This document shows positions 22,681 to 32,728 of a stretch of DNA of 64,000 nucleotides, in pieces. The DNA comes from Adiantum capillus-veneris (Eukaryota; Streptophyta; Polypodiopsida; Polypodiales; Pteridaceae). The DNA lies in assembly GCA_014529385.2 (NCBI GenBank), contig CM043966.1, forward strand, positions 106,091,087 to 106,155,086, read 5' to 3'. Position numbers and translations under genes: made by a program. The stretch's first letter is position 1; every line of letters begins with the position of its first letter. The notes beneath the pieces were generated by a model. That model was not told the DNA's origin, searched no databases, and saw only the letters and a program-made list of their open reading frames with translations.

Positions 22681-22923
22681 ATTGGTGCTCTCAAATGCAG
22701 GCCTCGATCATCATGATTTTATCACTTTTTTACCTCTTGTTACTTTCGCATATATATATAAAATTATTATTTTTTCCATAAAGGGCGTGAGAATTATATT
22801 AAGAAGAGACAAAATGTTACATCCGATACAAAATACAAGGCCCTCTGGGCTTGAAGTGGGCTCAGGGTTGCTAGCTTAGACCTACTATAATCAAATTTAG
22901 TTACAAAGGTGAGCTGCAGATAG

Positions 22924-23190
22924 TCACGAGGTGTCACCCAGGATAAGTCCCCCCGGAAAGGAGCTGATTACATTCTGCAAGTGGTTGATTAGACTTACTT
23001 CATTGTTAAGATGCCGCCTTAGTCTTTCCCCTTCGGCCTTGCACTCATCGATCATTTTCTGCAGGTGGGAGTACGAACCATGGTCCATCAAGTAAGATCT
23101 CCTGCTGCTTGATAATGTTTGAACTGTTGTAATACCCCATACAATCCATGAGCACTTTATAGTTAACTTGGTATATTCTGCACTGTTCAA
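22924..23190 (-). pseudogene. LINE-1 ORF2 extreme C-terminus
   Basis: An 88-codon frame downstream of the zinc-finger piece, reading 'LQKMIDECKAEGERLRRHLN' with charged, helix-forming text. It lies between the zf-RVT segment and the A-rich 3' end. It could be the normal tail of ORF2 after a frame break near 23,200, or read-through into the 3' UTR. The position, not a domain match, is the reason for the assignment. Confidence 0.45.
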
Positions 23191-23235
23191 GCTTTAGCTG
23201 ATTTACCTACACAGAAAAGTGAGAAAATACAACTC

Positions 23236-24222
23236 TCAGACTTTTAGTCTGGCCTCATCATAAAAACAGCTATTCCTTTCTTTCCAGATGATCCAAAATA
23301 ATTCGCCTCTTATCCTATTCCATACTACAGATAAGAGCCCTATTGAGTCTCCAAGGAGGAACTGTTTCCAGTTGGGTGTGTACCCTATCCCACTTACTAA
23401 AGGGGACAATATTTCCCTGTTGGCAGGACAATTAATGAGGAGGTGGGGAATATCTTCTTCATTCCCATTACATCTTTGGTAGAGCCCATCCCCCATGCCT
23501 GCATGGCTCATTTTGTGGCATGTCCACACTGCTTTGTGCATGACCAGCCAAAGCAGTGTCAAGTGTTTGGCCGAGGTATCTTGATGCGAGAGTGTTTTAA
23601 ATTTGAAGAGCCACTGCCTTTTGTCGAGGGACAGGTTCCATTTTCTATTTAGGGTGGCATGTAAAGACTCTTTTAGGTCTGGAGGTCGGTTTGGAGGGTT
23701 GGCGAGAGCCCCCCCTCCTGCCCAGTATAATGCCTTCGGTGCACGGTTAGACAGCTCTGAGAGCATCCACTCTTGCTCCTTTTGGGAAATGGCTATCCTG
23801 GCCTGGATGAGGGTGAGATCCCGCGGTTGCAGTTGGTACCTCACCAGAAGTTCAGTTTCATTCTGCCACCTGAACTCAGTTGTGTTCCACACATCTTTCC
23901 AAGTGATAATTCCTTTCTTCTGGAGTCTTTTAGCTGACCTGTGCTGCCTCTGGCTCAGTTGGGGGATAGGGGGGAGGGACCACCACATTGATTCAGTAGC
24001 CCTTAGCTGTCTACTATATTTAGACTCCCAATTGATTCTAATAAGGCTTTTGTACCTGTTCCAAGCTGCCCACAGAGATTTGAGCAGTTCTGACCCCTTA
24101 GCTACTACTTCTAGGGGTCCAAAAAAAACCGTAGTCCAGGGAATGTTGGTGATTCCCTTATTCCCTTTAAAATGGAATTTGTGAATATCACAAAACATTA
24201 GAGAGGTGAAGGGTAAACACAT
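23236..24222 (-). pseudogene. LINE-1 ORF2 C-terminal part with zinc-finger (zf-RVT) domain
   Basis: The 328-codon frame is the portion after the reverse transcriptase. Its middle, 'WKDVWNTTEFRWQNETELLV' onward, matches the long helical connection region of plant L1-type ORF2. Near the end, 'LWLVMHKAVWTCHKMSHAGM', 'GDGLYQRCNGNEEDIPHLLI' and 'NCPANRE' correspond to the zf-RVT module (C-x2-C-x7-H-x4-C type). One of the usual zinc ligands appears replaced, since 'LYQRC' stands where C-x2-C is expected. The corresponding region of LINE-2 reads 'ICKRCHLHTEDHCHLFFNCP'. The start methionine at 24222 is only where the copia insertion cut the frame. Confidence 0.8.
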
Positions 24223-24450
24223 GTTGCTCTCACTCTCTACTTAGCCGTGCGAGAACACTACCTAGAACTCTCTAGAACTCCACCTCAAACCTACATAAGA
24301 GGACCTCCTCTCATGCTTGTAACCAATTTCCATTTTTCTCATAATCTAAACTCTGTAGCTCTATTTACTCATATGTGTATTTTTCTCTCTCTTACTAGTC
24401 TTCATGCAATGAATGGTTCTAGTGTGTATCCAACCCTAGAAATCCCTACA
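24222..24450 (+). repeat. Copia 5' long terminal repeat (candidate)
   Basis: Starts TG and ends CA, 229 bp long, ends three bases before a perfect primer-binding site, and begins exactly where LINE-1 coding similarity stops. The length fits small plant copia LTRs. A second copy is not present in the window, so the left boundary rests on the LINE-1 junction and the TG start. Confidence 0.65.
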
Positions 24451-24452
24451 AC

Positions 24453-24464
24453 TGGTATCAGAGC
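24453..24464 (+). promoter_or_regulatory. Primer-binding site, initiator-Met tRNA type
   Basis: TGGTATCAGAGC is the standard sequence complementary to the 3' end of plant initiator methionine tRNA, used by most plant copia elements to prime minus-strand DNA synthesis. It lies three bases after the LTR end. Confidence 0.85.
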
Positions 24465-24630
24465 TATAGGATCAAGGCCAATCTAAATCCTCATCATTAG
24501 ATCTAGGAGTAGGTGGCCTCCTTTCTCTCTCTCTCTACCTTTAGTGACTCCACTAGTCAAGTAAGTAGATGGCCTCCTTTCTTTCTCTCTCTTCACCCAC
24601 TTTACCTCTTCTTCCTTGGCTGAGAATAAG

Positions 24631-25072
24631 CCTCAAAACAGCTCGTGGGCTGCTCTAGAAGCTCTCCATTGTTGCACTTCATTCTCTCCATTGTCTCTCA
24701 ACCCTCTCTACTCACTCTACTAGCATCTCTACTAGCTAGCGACCCCATCTCTTGCATCCGTGAGCTACATCATTGAAGAAATCTCAAATCTGGAATTTCT
24801 GTACTGTTGCGGACCAGCAAGCTTTCCATTAAAGCTTGAGGTCATTCATTGCCTCAAAACAGCTCGTGGGCTGCTCTAGAAGCTCTCCATTGTTGCACTT
24901 CATTCTCTCCATTGTCTCTCAACCCTCTCTACTCACTCTACTAGCATCTCTACTAGCTAGCGACCCCATCTCTTGCATCCGTGAGCTACATCATTGAAGA
25001 AATCACAAATCTAGAATTTCTGTACTGTTGCGGACCAGCAAGCTTTCCATTAAAGCTTGAGGTCATTCATTG
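24631..25072 (+). repeat. 221-bp tandem duplication in the copia leader
   Basis: The block starting cctcaaaacagctcgtgggc at 24631 repeats at 24852 with only about three differences. It lies between the primer-binding site and gag, where plant retroelements keep packaging and translation signals. The near identity dates the duplication as recent. Confidence 0.92.
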
Positions 25073-25574
25073 CCTCCCCAAGCCCTCATATGCACTAGGA
25101 AGCCATTGGTAACAGACTAGCTAGTATTACTAGCTATTTGCCTTGTTCCATTGAGCCTTCTCGAGCCATTCTCAAGCTCACTTTCATTTTCAGATCTGGA
25201 ATTTTAGCAAGCCAACCTTGGAGTTTTGAGGCCATAGCTCATCAAGAAAGGTGTTTTTTAGCACCTCCGGCAAGCTCTCTACTACTAGCAACTAGTCTAC
25301 ATCAAGGAAGGAGCTATTTGAGGAGCAAATACACCATTGAAGGACTGATTTGCTGAGATTTTTCAGCACTCGAGAAGGCAAGGAAGCTTCAAATCAAGAG
25401 GGAGCTTCAACTCAAAAAAACCAAGCTCACTACACAAGGCATTCAAGACGGGTAACTTTGCTATCATTCTCCATTGTCGCATTGCCATTTGCTTCGTTGC
25501 AAAGGGTTAGACACCATCAAGAGAGTCTCTTGATAGGACCTCCCTTGCATTACAAGTTCATTGCCACACACATC

Positions 25575-26509
25575 ATGGGCAAAGACGGCATATGCATGTT
25601 TCATGGTGTAGGTTTTCATACATGGCAAGTCAAGGTGAAAGGTTATCTAATGAGAAAGGGCTTATGGAATGTAATCACCAAAGAGGGGGAAGATGAAACT
25701 CAACTCACTCGTGCACAACAAAGGGAATTGCAAATTAAAGATGAAAAGGCATTGGGCATTGATCATACACCATCTAGATCAAGCTACCTCTTCTAGAGAT
25801 GCATGGGAGATTTTAGAGAGAACCTTTGGTGCTAAATCAAAGCATTCAAAAATATCTCTAAAAATGCAATTATATGGTCTTACTATGCAAAATGATGAGA
25901 GCCTATCAAGCCTAGTAAATAGGCTTAAGAGCATTTGCACTCAACTTTCATATATCCAATGCAACATAGAAGAAGATAAGATAGACGTATTACTTAAATC
26001 ACTCCCATTGCATTATGATAATATTGTAACGGTGCTTAAAGAAAAGGAGCCCATTTCTTCTCTTGAAAGCATAGTACATTCACTTCAAGAAGAAGAAAAG
26101 AAGCACACAAATCAAGAGGTAATTGCTAATAATGCATGTATCATCTACCAAGCACACCTCTCCATGCAAGCATTGTGGCAAGACAAACCATTTGTCCCCC
26201 AATTGCTACAAAGTCAAGAAGTGCACCAACTGTGGCAAAACGGGGCATGCACCTCAATTTTGCAACACCAACACTCGAGTCCCCAACACCAACAATCTCC
26301 ACTACACAAATAGTGGTGATGATGATGAAAGTGATGGCGACTATTTTCATGAAGGTGAACAAGTCAACTTTATTGCTCCCATATCTACTTCTACTTCCGC
26401 ATCCTCTTCTCCAACCATCTCTATTGCTTCTACTTCTAATAAAAAACATGCTAGAGGGAGTTCCAAACATGGCTCATTGAAAGTCTTTGAATATGATGAC
26501 ATTTTGTAG
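25575..26509 (+). pseudogene. gag: Copia gag (UBN2-type) with two CCHC zinc knuckles, two frameshifts
   Basis: The capsid-like protein starts at 'MGKDGICMFHGVGFHTWQVK' (25575) with the 'YLMRKGLWNVI' phrase of copia Gag N-termini. Near 25,758 the frame changes, and the UBN2 region follows in frame 25693-26313: 'AWEILERTFGAKSKHSKISL', 'LYGLTMQNDESLSSLVNRLK', 'LLKSLPLHYDNIV'. Near 26,140 it changes again, giving two zinc knuckles, CKHCGKTNHLSPNC and CTNCGKTGHAPQFC, both C-x2-C-x4-H-x4-C and intact. A Ser/Thr-rich tail ends 'SLKVFEYDDIL'. The total of about 310 residues is normal for a Gag. No protease motif follows. The knuckles and UBN2 core are well preserved, so the frameshifts may be fairly young. 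Confidence 0.85.
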
Positions 26510-26689
26510 TTTCCCAACTCCTATGTTGGATCCTTGTATTGAAGTCTTAATCTTTTGTGAACCATCATGTTGTATCAATGTAGATCATAGATGTTGTATC
26601 CATTGAGAACCATCATCACATTTGAACCTTGATCTTGTATCCAATCTTTTGTATCAATGTTGGTCATAGGTGTTGTATCCATTCCCGGG

Positions 26690-28298
26690 TTCTCCATTGC
26701 TCTGAGGATTAGTTTTACAGCTAATTTGTCTGCCCACAGTTCGAAATTAGTGAGGCCAAGTCCCCCTAGTTCTTTAGGCAGACAACAGACTTCCCAGCTT
26801 ACTTTGGCAAGCCCTTTTTTATGGGGGTCTCCAGACCAAAGAAAGTTTCTGCATATTCTGATTAGGTCTTTTAATTGACAGTTAGGTGGTATCCAGCATG
26901 AGACAAAGAAGAGCACATAACCTACTAGGTAATGTTTTATCACTACAGTTCTACCTGCCATGAGAGCTTGTAAACCAGTCCATCTGTTGAGCTTGTTGTG
27001 GAGTTTGTCCATTACCCACTGCCACCTTTGAGTCATTGTTATCCCAAACCCAAAGGGGATCCCTAGAAGTCTGAACACCACTCCATCCCGAATGATTGCG
27101 CATCCTTGCTCCTCCACCCACCTAGGGAGTGGGGACTTTGAGGCTCTGATCCCTGTTTTGGTGTGATTGATTCTAGACCCTGAGGTTGTGCAGAATGTGT
27201 TGAGGCATTCCCAAAATGATTTTAGAGAGGTGTCATCGTTATTCAGCAGGTCGTTAGTGTCATCAGCAAATTGAGATAAGCAATGTTGGTTAGCGTTAGG
27301 TAGCTTGATTCCTTTGAGGTTGCCTTGTTGTATTTGAGCTTTTACTAACCAATTTAGGGAGGTAGCTGAAGTGGAGAATAGCAGAGGGGCAAGAGGACAT
27401 CCCTACCTAACCGAACGATTAAGGGGGAACAGTTCTGACAATCCATTGTTGATAGCTACACGGGCTTGGACATTGCTGATCAGTGTTTGCACAAACCTTA
27501 CCATCCTGGGCCCAAACCCCATCATAGTTAAGCTTTCCAAAATGAGAGACCATTCAAGCCTGTCATATGCTTTGTCAAAGTCGACCTTGATGAAGATGTA
27601 GTCTTCACTAGTTGCTTTAGCATATTATATTCCTTCCCACATAGCTATCACTGCTTCCAGAAGTCGACGCCCTTTGATAAATACTTTCTGCTCAGAGCAT
27701 AACCATTCGGTTAGTAGGGCTGGGGCAATTCTGAGGGCGATGGCTTTAGCAAAAAATTTGTATGCTGCATTGAGCATAGTCAACGGTCTCCCCTTAGATA
27801 ATATCTCCTTGGGGCCTTTTTTATGCAGTAGCTTGATGATCCCATTGTTTAGTTGAGTCGGCAGAGCTCCAAATTTCACAGCTTCTTGCCACACCATGAG
27901 TAGGATAGGTGCTAGGAAATATCTGAACGTTTGGTAGAACTCAGTGAATCTAGTTGAGTGCTCAAATGAGGAGGGATAACTCTGTTCCTGCTTCTCCTAA
28001 TAATACTTCTCGCAAGGATGACCGACTCATCTTGAGCTTCTGGGGAGCTGAATAGCTGAGCATAGTGTTCTTTGGCCACTTCCAGGTTTTCCTCCTCTAA
28101 GGTGGCTATCCCTCTGGTCCCTACCAGCATTGGGACCATTTCTCTCTGATGCTTCTTTTTGAGACTTATGAACATGGCTTTGGATGGTTTGTCTGTTTTC
28201 CCTGCCCACCATTCTCTAAAAAAAGCTTCGGTGTGTTGCAATGACATTTCTTCTTCCAGCTTGAGTTGGTGTCGAAGGGTGGTGATTTTTTTCTGCAC
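26690..28298 (-). pseudogene. LINE-1 ORF2 reverse transcriptase
   Basis: Read in pieces on the minus strand. 28298-27912 covers the linker ('REWWAGKTDKPSKAMFISLK'). 27897-27625 has 'KFGALPTQLNNGIIKLLHKK', 'RPLTMLNAAYKFFAKAIALR' and 'SEQKVFIKGRRLLEAVIAMW' (RT motifs 1-2). Then 'VDFDKAYDRLEW' (motif A) and 'RSVR*GCPLAPLLFS' (RQG motif B with CAG changed to the stop TAG near 27,404). 'LSQFADDTNDLL' (catalytic FADD, about 27,247-27,271) is intact. The last part (27117-26690) carries 'VFRLLGIPFGFGITMTQRWQ' and 'FLWSGDPHKKGLAKVSWEVC', the post-RT region, up to the copia junction after 'RAMENPG'. Confidence 0.85.
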
Positions 28299-28367
28299 TG
28301 GCTAGTCCTCCTTACGACAGGTTTCTAGTTCTACAAGTTCATCATAGATGGAATCCTTCCTTTTTCT

Positions 28368-29337
28368 TCAAATCTCTGTCACTTTTTTCCTAAAAGAGAT
28401 CAGAGAGAGTTGGGTGTTGGTGATCGCCATCCTCCAAGCCTTGGCTAGAGTGTTTCCCTTAGACAAAGCTTGAACCCAGATATCTTTTATACAATTCTGG
28501 ACCTCCTCTAACCGAAAGAGTGATGGGTCTGTGTGGAACCAATGGTTCCTTATCTTGTTACATTTGTTGTCCATCGTGATGATTAACGGATAGTGGTCTG
28601 ACACGTATAGTGGATAGTGGTCTGATAGTGGTTCCTTATCTTGTTACATTTGTTGTCCATCGTGATGATTAACGGATAGTGGTATGACACGTAGGAGGTG
28701 GCTCTAGAAGCAGCTTTGATCCTGTTGAACTGTCTGGCTAGAGCAGTACTTACGTAGCATCTATCAAGCCGAGCCTTTCGAGCAAGGCTCCCTCTTGAGT
28801 AGTTTTCCTCCTTGTGATCCTATGTCCCAAAGGTCTAGCTATTCTTTTCAGGTTACTCCATTCTTGTTTCTCCATTCCCCCCACTACCTGCCCCTTCATG
28901 AGGTATCTATCCTCCATAGACTATACCATATTGAAGTCCCCCATCAGGATGGTCTGTCCCTTATGTTGTGCTATTTGACTCCACAGTTTGGTCCTGTCTT
29001 TAACCAAGCCCCCTGCATAGATTGAGATCACCACGAAGTTGATGGGTGCCTCAATGAAAAGAGAAACCCAATATCTACCTATTGTCGACAGTGTTTGGTT
29101 GATTTTCCAGTTCAAAGGGATGCCCAAGGCAGTTCCTCCTGAACCTCTGTTGTGCGAGGAGTGAACCCACAGTCGTTCCTTGGATATCATTTGTAGCCTC
29201 TGCTCCAAATCTTGCCCTACAATTTTGACTTCCTGTAGTCCTATCACGTCAACAGGATAGTTCTGAATCCAAGCTTTGATCTTCTTGGCTTTGTTGGGGT
29301 CGGTCAGCCCCTTTATATTCCAAGAGAGTAGCTTCAT
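28368..29337 (-). pseudogene. LINE-1 ORF2 N-terminus: APE-type endonuclease
   Basis: The frame starts at 29337 with 'MKLLSWNIKGLTDPNKAKKI', the APE N-motif (SWNIKGL), then 'DVIGLQEVK' with the catalytic Glu. It ends with 'QTILMGDFNMV' followed by a premature TAG in place of Glu. The domain continues with 'DRYLMKGQ' and the final 'VSDHYPLIIT' at about 28,600, where the catalytic SDH is intact. A partial tandem duplication (28543 and 28629, see separate entry) inserts extra sequence just before SDH. The ATG overlaps the ORF1 stop by four bases (ATGA). Confidence 0.85.
28543..28692 (-). repeat. 86-bp partial tandem duplication inside LINE-1 endonuclease
   Basis: ggttccttatcttgttacat occurs at 28543 and 28629. 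The second copy continues nearly identically for about 64 bp to gacacgta. The duplication repeats the coding region around the SDH motif and shifts the frame, so it contributes to inactivation. Confidence 0.9.
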
Positions 29338-30676
29338 TTAATACTTTTTCTATCTTTTCTGCTCTTTGCCTGAGCCCTTGGTGAGGGCTGGGTTACTGAG
29401 TTGTGGCTCCTCTTGTTATCCTTTTGTACCTCCATCGGGGAAGGTCCAGCTTCTGGACAGCTTGCATGTTGAGGGGCAACATTCTCCTTGTTCGTTTCCA
29501 TGCTGCTCGATGCTTTGTTGAGGTCAATGGTAGTACCTTTGTCCGTTTTGTTAACTTGCTCTTCTAACCTAGACTCTGTGTCTAGTTCCTCTTCTGAGTC
29601 CTGCCCCATCGAGTCTACCACCTCTGAGTCCTCCCATTCTGGGAGTGAGGCTAGGAGAGCATATCTGTTTGCCTGCCTAGGCTTGGCTCTATCATTCGAG
29701 GGTTTCTCTGCAACTGGCCTATGATTGGTTTGATTATTTTGTTGAGAGACAATCTAGGGCGCTTGTTGATGACTTTCACTCTTTGCCTAATCTCTTGGTG
29801 ACGACTCTGGTTTAGGGTTTTTGATCGAGCAGTCCCGAATGAAGTGCCCTTTCGTTCCACAGTGAAAGCTGCACTCGGTAAGTACTTGTAAGACAGAGGT
29901 TGTTCAAAAGCTTCTCCATCATCCAGAGCGATGATCATTGTCGAAGGGAGGTCCTCAGAGATATTGATCTCTATCAGGGCTTGCGGGTGCCAAGAGGGGA
30001 TGTATTCTCCCCGTGGGTGCCCCGAGCTTAACACCCTAAAGGCCATGTCTGCGGTCTTGAAAATGAAGACGTATTGGTTTTTGGGCAGGGCCTGGATGGT
30101 CTCGACGTCCGCCCCTATCGACCCCCACTGACTCCTTATCCACCCTCTCAGCACTTCGGCTGGGGGCCGAGGTCCTACTAGCAGACCTATGAGGGCTCGA
30201 CTTTCTAGATCATTTTGGGTTTTGCAAACTTGAATAGCAGGTAGTATGACCAGAGGCTTACCGTCTGTAGTCTTGCCAGCGCCTCTTGCATGATGGCCTC
30301 CGCTTCCTCTTGGTTGAGACTTAGCGGCAGCACTAGAGGCGGGTGCAATGGGAGCGCTTTCAGGAACCCCAGGATGTATCCTTGCTGGTGAGCTGGCAGA
30401 GGGGGACTGAGTGAAGAACCCAACATCTTGTCTTGCCTGCCTCGCAGCTTGGAGCTTGCTTAGAGTTTCATGCAGCAGGTGCTCGTTGTCGCATTGGAAG
30501 GGGCCCAAGTGGTTGAAATACGGGTTGCCAAGTAGGTGGAAGTCGTTTAATCCACTTGCGTGGGCTGTCGTAGAGTTAGGATGAACTAGGGTATGGTGCG
30601 GTAGGCCTCCCGAGGTCCAAATGTTGGGGGTTCTCGCGTTGGGGTTGAGGGCGGGTGAGATGACCGGCGTGGTCAT
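29334..30676 (-). pseudogene. LINE-1 ORF1 (DUF4283-like plus zinc knuckle), internally deleted
   Basis: The N-terminal half of the 341-codon frame is a proline/serine-rich leader with the 'LLHETLSKLQAARQARQD' helix. 'SRALIGLLVGPRPPAEVLRG' then 'QALPKNQYVFIFKTADMAFR' matches the DUF4283 RNA-binding region of plant LINE ORF1. Compared with LINE-2, about 60 residues are missing after 'VLSSGHP'. Near 29,860 the frame reads 'YKYLPSAAFTVERKG', but one frame over it gives 'FHCGTKGHFIRDC'. A single T lost from a TGC codon has therefore destroyed the first cysteine of the CCHC knuckle and shifted the frame. The acidic ORF1 tail (29621-29334, 'MVDSMGQDSEEELDTESRLE') follows and overlaps the ORF2 start by ATGA. 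Confidence 0.8.
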
Positions 30677-30777
30677 CTCACTGGGCGGTAGGCGGGCGCA
30701 GAGATGATGAAGCTACGCCATCGCTAACCTCTAGGGTTTTCTGGGCTTTGCATATTATATGAAGCCTACTCTTTCAA

Positions 30778-30789
30778 CATTGTATCTTG
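30778..30789. repeat. Target-site duplication of LINE-2, left copy
   Basis: ACATTGTATCTT, a perfect 12-bp match to 36653-36664 directly after the poly(A) tail of LINE-2. Confidence 0.85.
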
Positions 30790-30992
30790 TGGGCTTTGCA
30801 TTTCAATATGAAGCCTACACCCAAAGGTACTAGGGATGTGAACGTTACTAGTAGAGAGGTGACGCTCTACATGTTTTTGCATACAACTCTCCTATCGATC
30901 TCTCCTGCTTCCCCTTCAACCGATCTTCTACCTACACCCTACTTTGTGCACCTGAAGGTTCTCCTGCTCTCCCCCGCGGGGGGAGGGGCAGC

Positions 30993-32728
30993 ATGGCGCT
31001 ACATGAAGCCTTGTCGAATGGGCTTGTTCCTCAACCGAGGTCCTCCCAGCAGAATATGTCTCCTCCCTTGATGAATCTGGGCTCCCATAGACCTTCGCCG
31101 CGCATGCTACCACCCCTGAATCATCCTGGCTCGAGATATCTTCAAGGTATGTCTTCTGATCAACTCCCTATTGCAGGCATGAATGATACTTCATCCCTGT
31201 TAGGGCATGGGCAACTCCCCTCTTATGTTAGAGGAGGAATGGATTCTATATTCAGACCCTCTGGCCCTCTGAGCTTCCCTCCTACCTATGTAAATCCTTT
31301 GTGGGGCCGCGGTGGTGACAATGACCAGCAATATGAGATACACCATGAGTTTTCAAAGGTTAATGCAAAGTATGCAGGCGATGACATGGGAACTCTGGCC
31401 CGGACTTTGAAAGAGGCTGCTCACCTCATGGGCACACTAACTCCTCAAGCAGGGAATCTCCCCCCATTGATGAAGAGGATACTCAGGAAGATCAGCAGCT
31501 TGAACAAGAGGGCATTACTATCCCCTACAGAGATCTTGAGTACTGGCAGTCTCAACTTAAGCAAAAAGTGGTTATAGGCCTCTGCCATGGCTTAAGACCC
31601 TCCCTGGAAACCCTCAAAACCTGGACTAACCAGCAATGGTTGGGAAGAAACCTCAAGCTGGAACAGGTGCAGTACCTCCCAAACAATTATTATTTGTTCT
31701 TCTTTGAAGACCCAGACAGTGCTTTCCAAGTTATCAGTCAAGGGCAATGGATTATCAAAAATACTCCTATGTCGGTCTTCAGCTGGTACCCTGGCTTTAA
31801 CCCTAGGGGTCCTAAACCTACCAAAGTCCCTGTATGGGTGGAGTTCCCAGACCTACCCATAGACTTCTATCCCTGGTTGAAACAAATTGAAAGCTGTCTT
31901 GGCAGAGTCCTTGGACAAAAAGCTAGAGGGGGCTTTAACCCGAAATGGGACCCCCAGATGCTAATTGAAATTGATGTTAGTAAGGAGCTGAGAGTGGAGG
32001 TCCCTATTAAAAATCCTGCTGGTATCATCCTGCACTCTCAGAAGATCAGTTACTGGAACCTCCCTAATGCTTGCTTTCAATGCTTCAAACAGGGCCACCA
32101 TATCAAGGATTGTCCTGAGATTAAACAGAATACTACAACTACAGATCCTGAGCCTACTAATAAGAATGATGGCTTCCAACCAGTCAACAAGAGGAACACA
32201 TCCAGAGGAGGTGAGTTTGGCAAACAAGGGAAAAATAAAACTTTCCCAAGCCCTCTGCTGGAAAATGTCTTTGAACCCTTCTCCACTTTCAAAGACTTCA
32301 ATGATGAGAATGGACAAGCTGATCAACATGACCTGAACAAGATATCCAAGCCCAGCCAAAGGGATAAAGACAAAGATTTTATGGACACTACTGGGCCTGA
32401 GCAGGAAGTCCAGAACCCTGAGCATGAAGAAGGATGCTCCTCCTCCTCAGACTTTGATGAAGAAACTATCCCTAGCTCACAGCTTCCTAAACCCTTGGAT
32501 AACCCTAACTCTTCTTTTGATGAACAGCTTGAAGCCCATGATATGGCTATTAAGGACAACCTTACCTCTCCTTTAATACCTTCCTCTGACACCGCTATGA
32601 CTCAAGCAGAAGAGGAAACTTTGCCTGTCTCTAGCTCCTCCAAGGCTAAGAGAAAAAAGGAGTTGTCTAAAGGCCCTAACAGAGCCTCTGTGTCTCTGGC
32701 AAAACCCCTAAAAACCAGTAAAAAATGA
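30993..32728 (+). pseudogene. LINE-2 ORF1: RNA-binding protein with DUF4283-like domain and CCHC knuckle
   Basis: ORF1 of plant L1 elements coats the RNA and has chaperone activity. Here the start 'MALHEALSNGLVPQPRSSQQ' (30993) leads through a proline-rich region to 'LARTLKEAAHLMGTLTPQAG'. At the C-run near 31,467 the frame changes. The other frame gives 'PIDEEDTQEDQQLEQEGITI' and 'LEYWQSQLKQKVVIGLCHGL', so the original was one protein of about 578 residues. The DUF4283-like part ('LKTWTNQQWLGRNLKLEQVQ', 'YYLFFFEDPDSAFQVISQGQ') covers about residues 1-110 of the second frame. The knuckle CFQCFKQGHHIKDC sits at residues 169-182 and is intact. A long acidic Ser/Asp/Glu-rich tail ends in a basic patch, 'KPLKTSKK'. 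The stop TGA overlaps the ORF2 start as ATGA. Confidence 0.85.

Larger units (their letters stand above)
24222..26686 (+). mobile_element. Ty1/copia-type remnant: 5' LTR, PBS, leader and gag only
   Basis: Inserted in LINE-1 in opposite orientation. The left LTR candidate is 24222-24450 (TGTTGCTCTC...ATCCCTACA), followed at 24453 by TGGTATCAGAGC, the usual initiator-methionine tRNA primer-binding site of plant copia elements. A long leader with a 221-bp tandem duplication precedes a broken gag. No integrase, reverse transcriptase or second LTR follows. The right junction, near 26686, is inside non-coding element sequence where tgttgtatccatt occurs twice. There is no matching 5-bp duplication, so the right part was lost by deletion. 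Confidence 0.8.
22762..30745 (-). mobile_element. LINE-1: L1-type non-LTR retrotransposon, full span, interrupted
   Basis: On the minus strand, ORF1 (30676 to 29334) is followed by ORF2 (29337 to about 22924) with an APE endonuclease, reverse transcriptase and a C-terminal zinc finger. The 3' end near 22,785-22,770 reads GGAAAAAATAATAATTTT on the minus strand, an A-rich tail. Possible diverged target duplications are ctttcgcatatatata (left, about 22745) and ctttgcatattatat (right, about 30747). The element is interrupted at 24222-26686 by a copia fragment that replaces about 25-30 codons of ORF2. Stops, frameshifts and an 86-bp internal duplication make it inactive. It is the closest relative in the window of LINE-2, in opposite orientation. 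Confidence 0.85.

Noticed and set aside
23603-24184. 193-codon plus-strand frame
   Set aside because: Antisense of the LINE-1 ORF2 C-terminal part, with no independent support.
31961-32425. 154-codon minus-strand frame
   Set aside because: Antisense shadow of LINE-2 ORF1, which has clear domain content on the plus strand.
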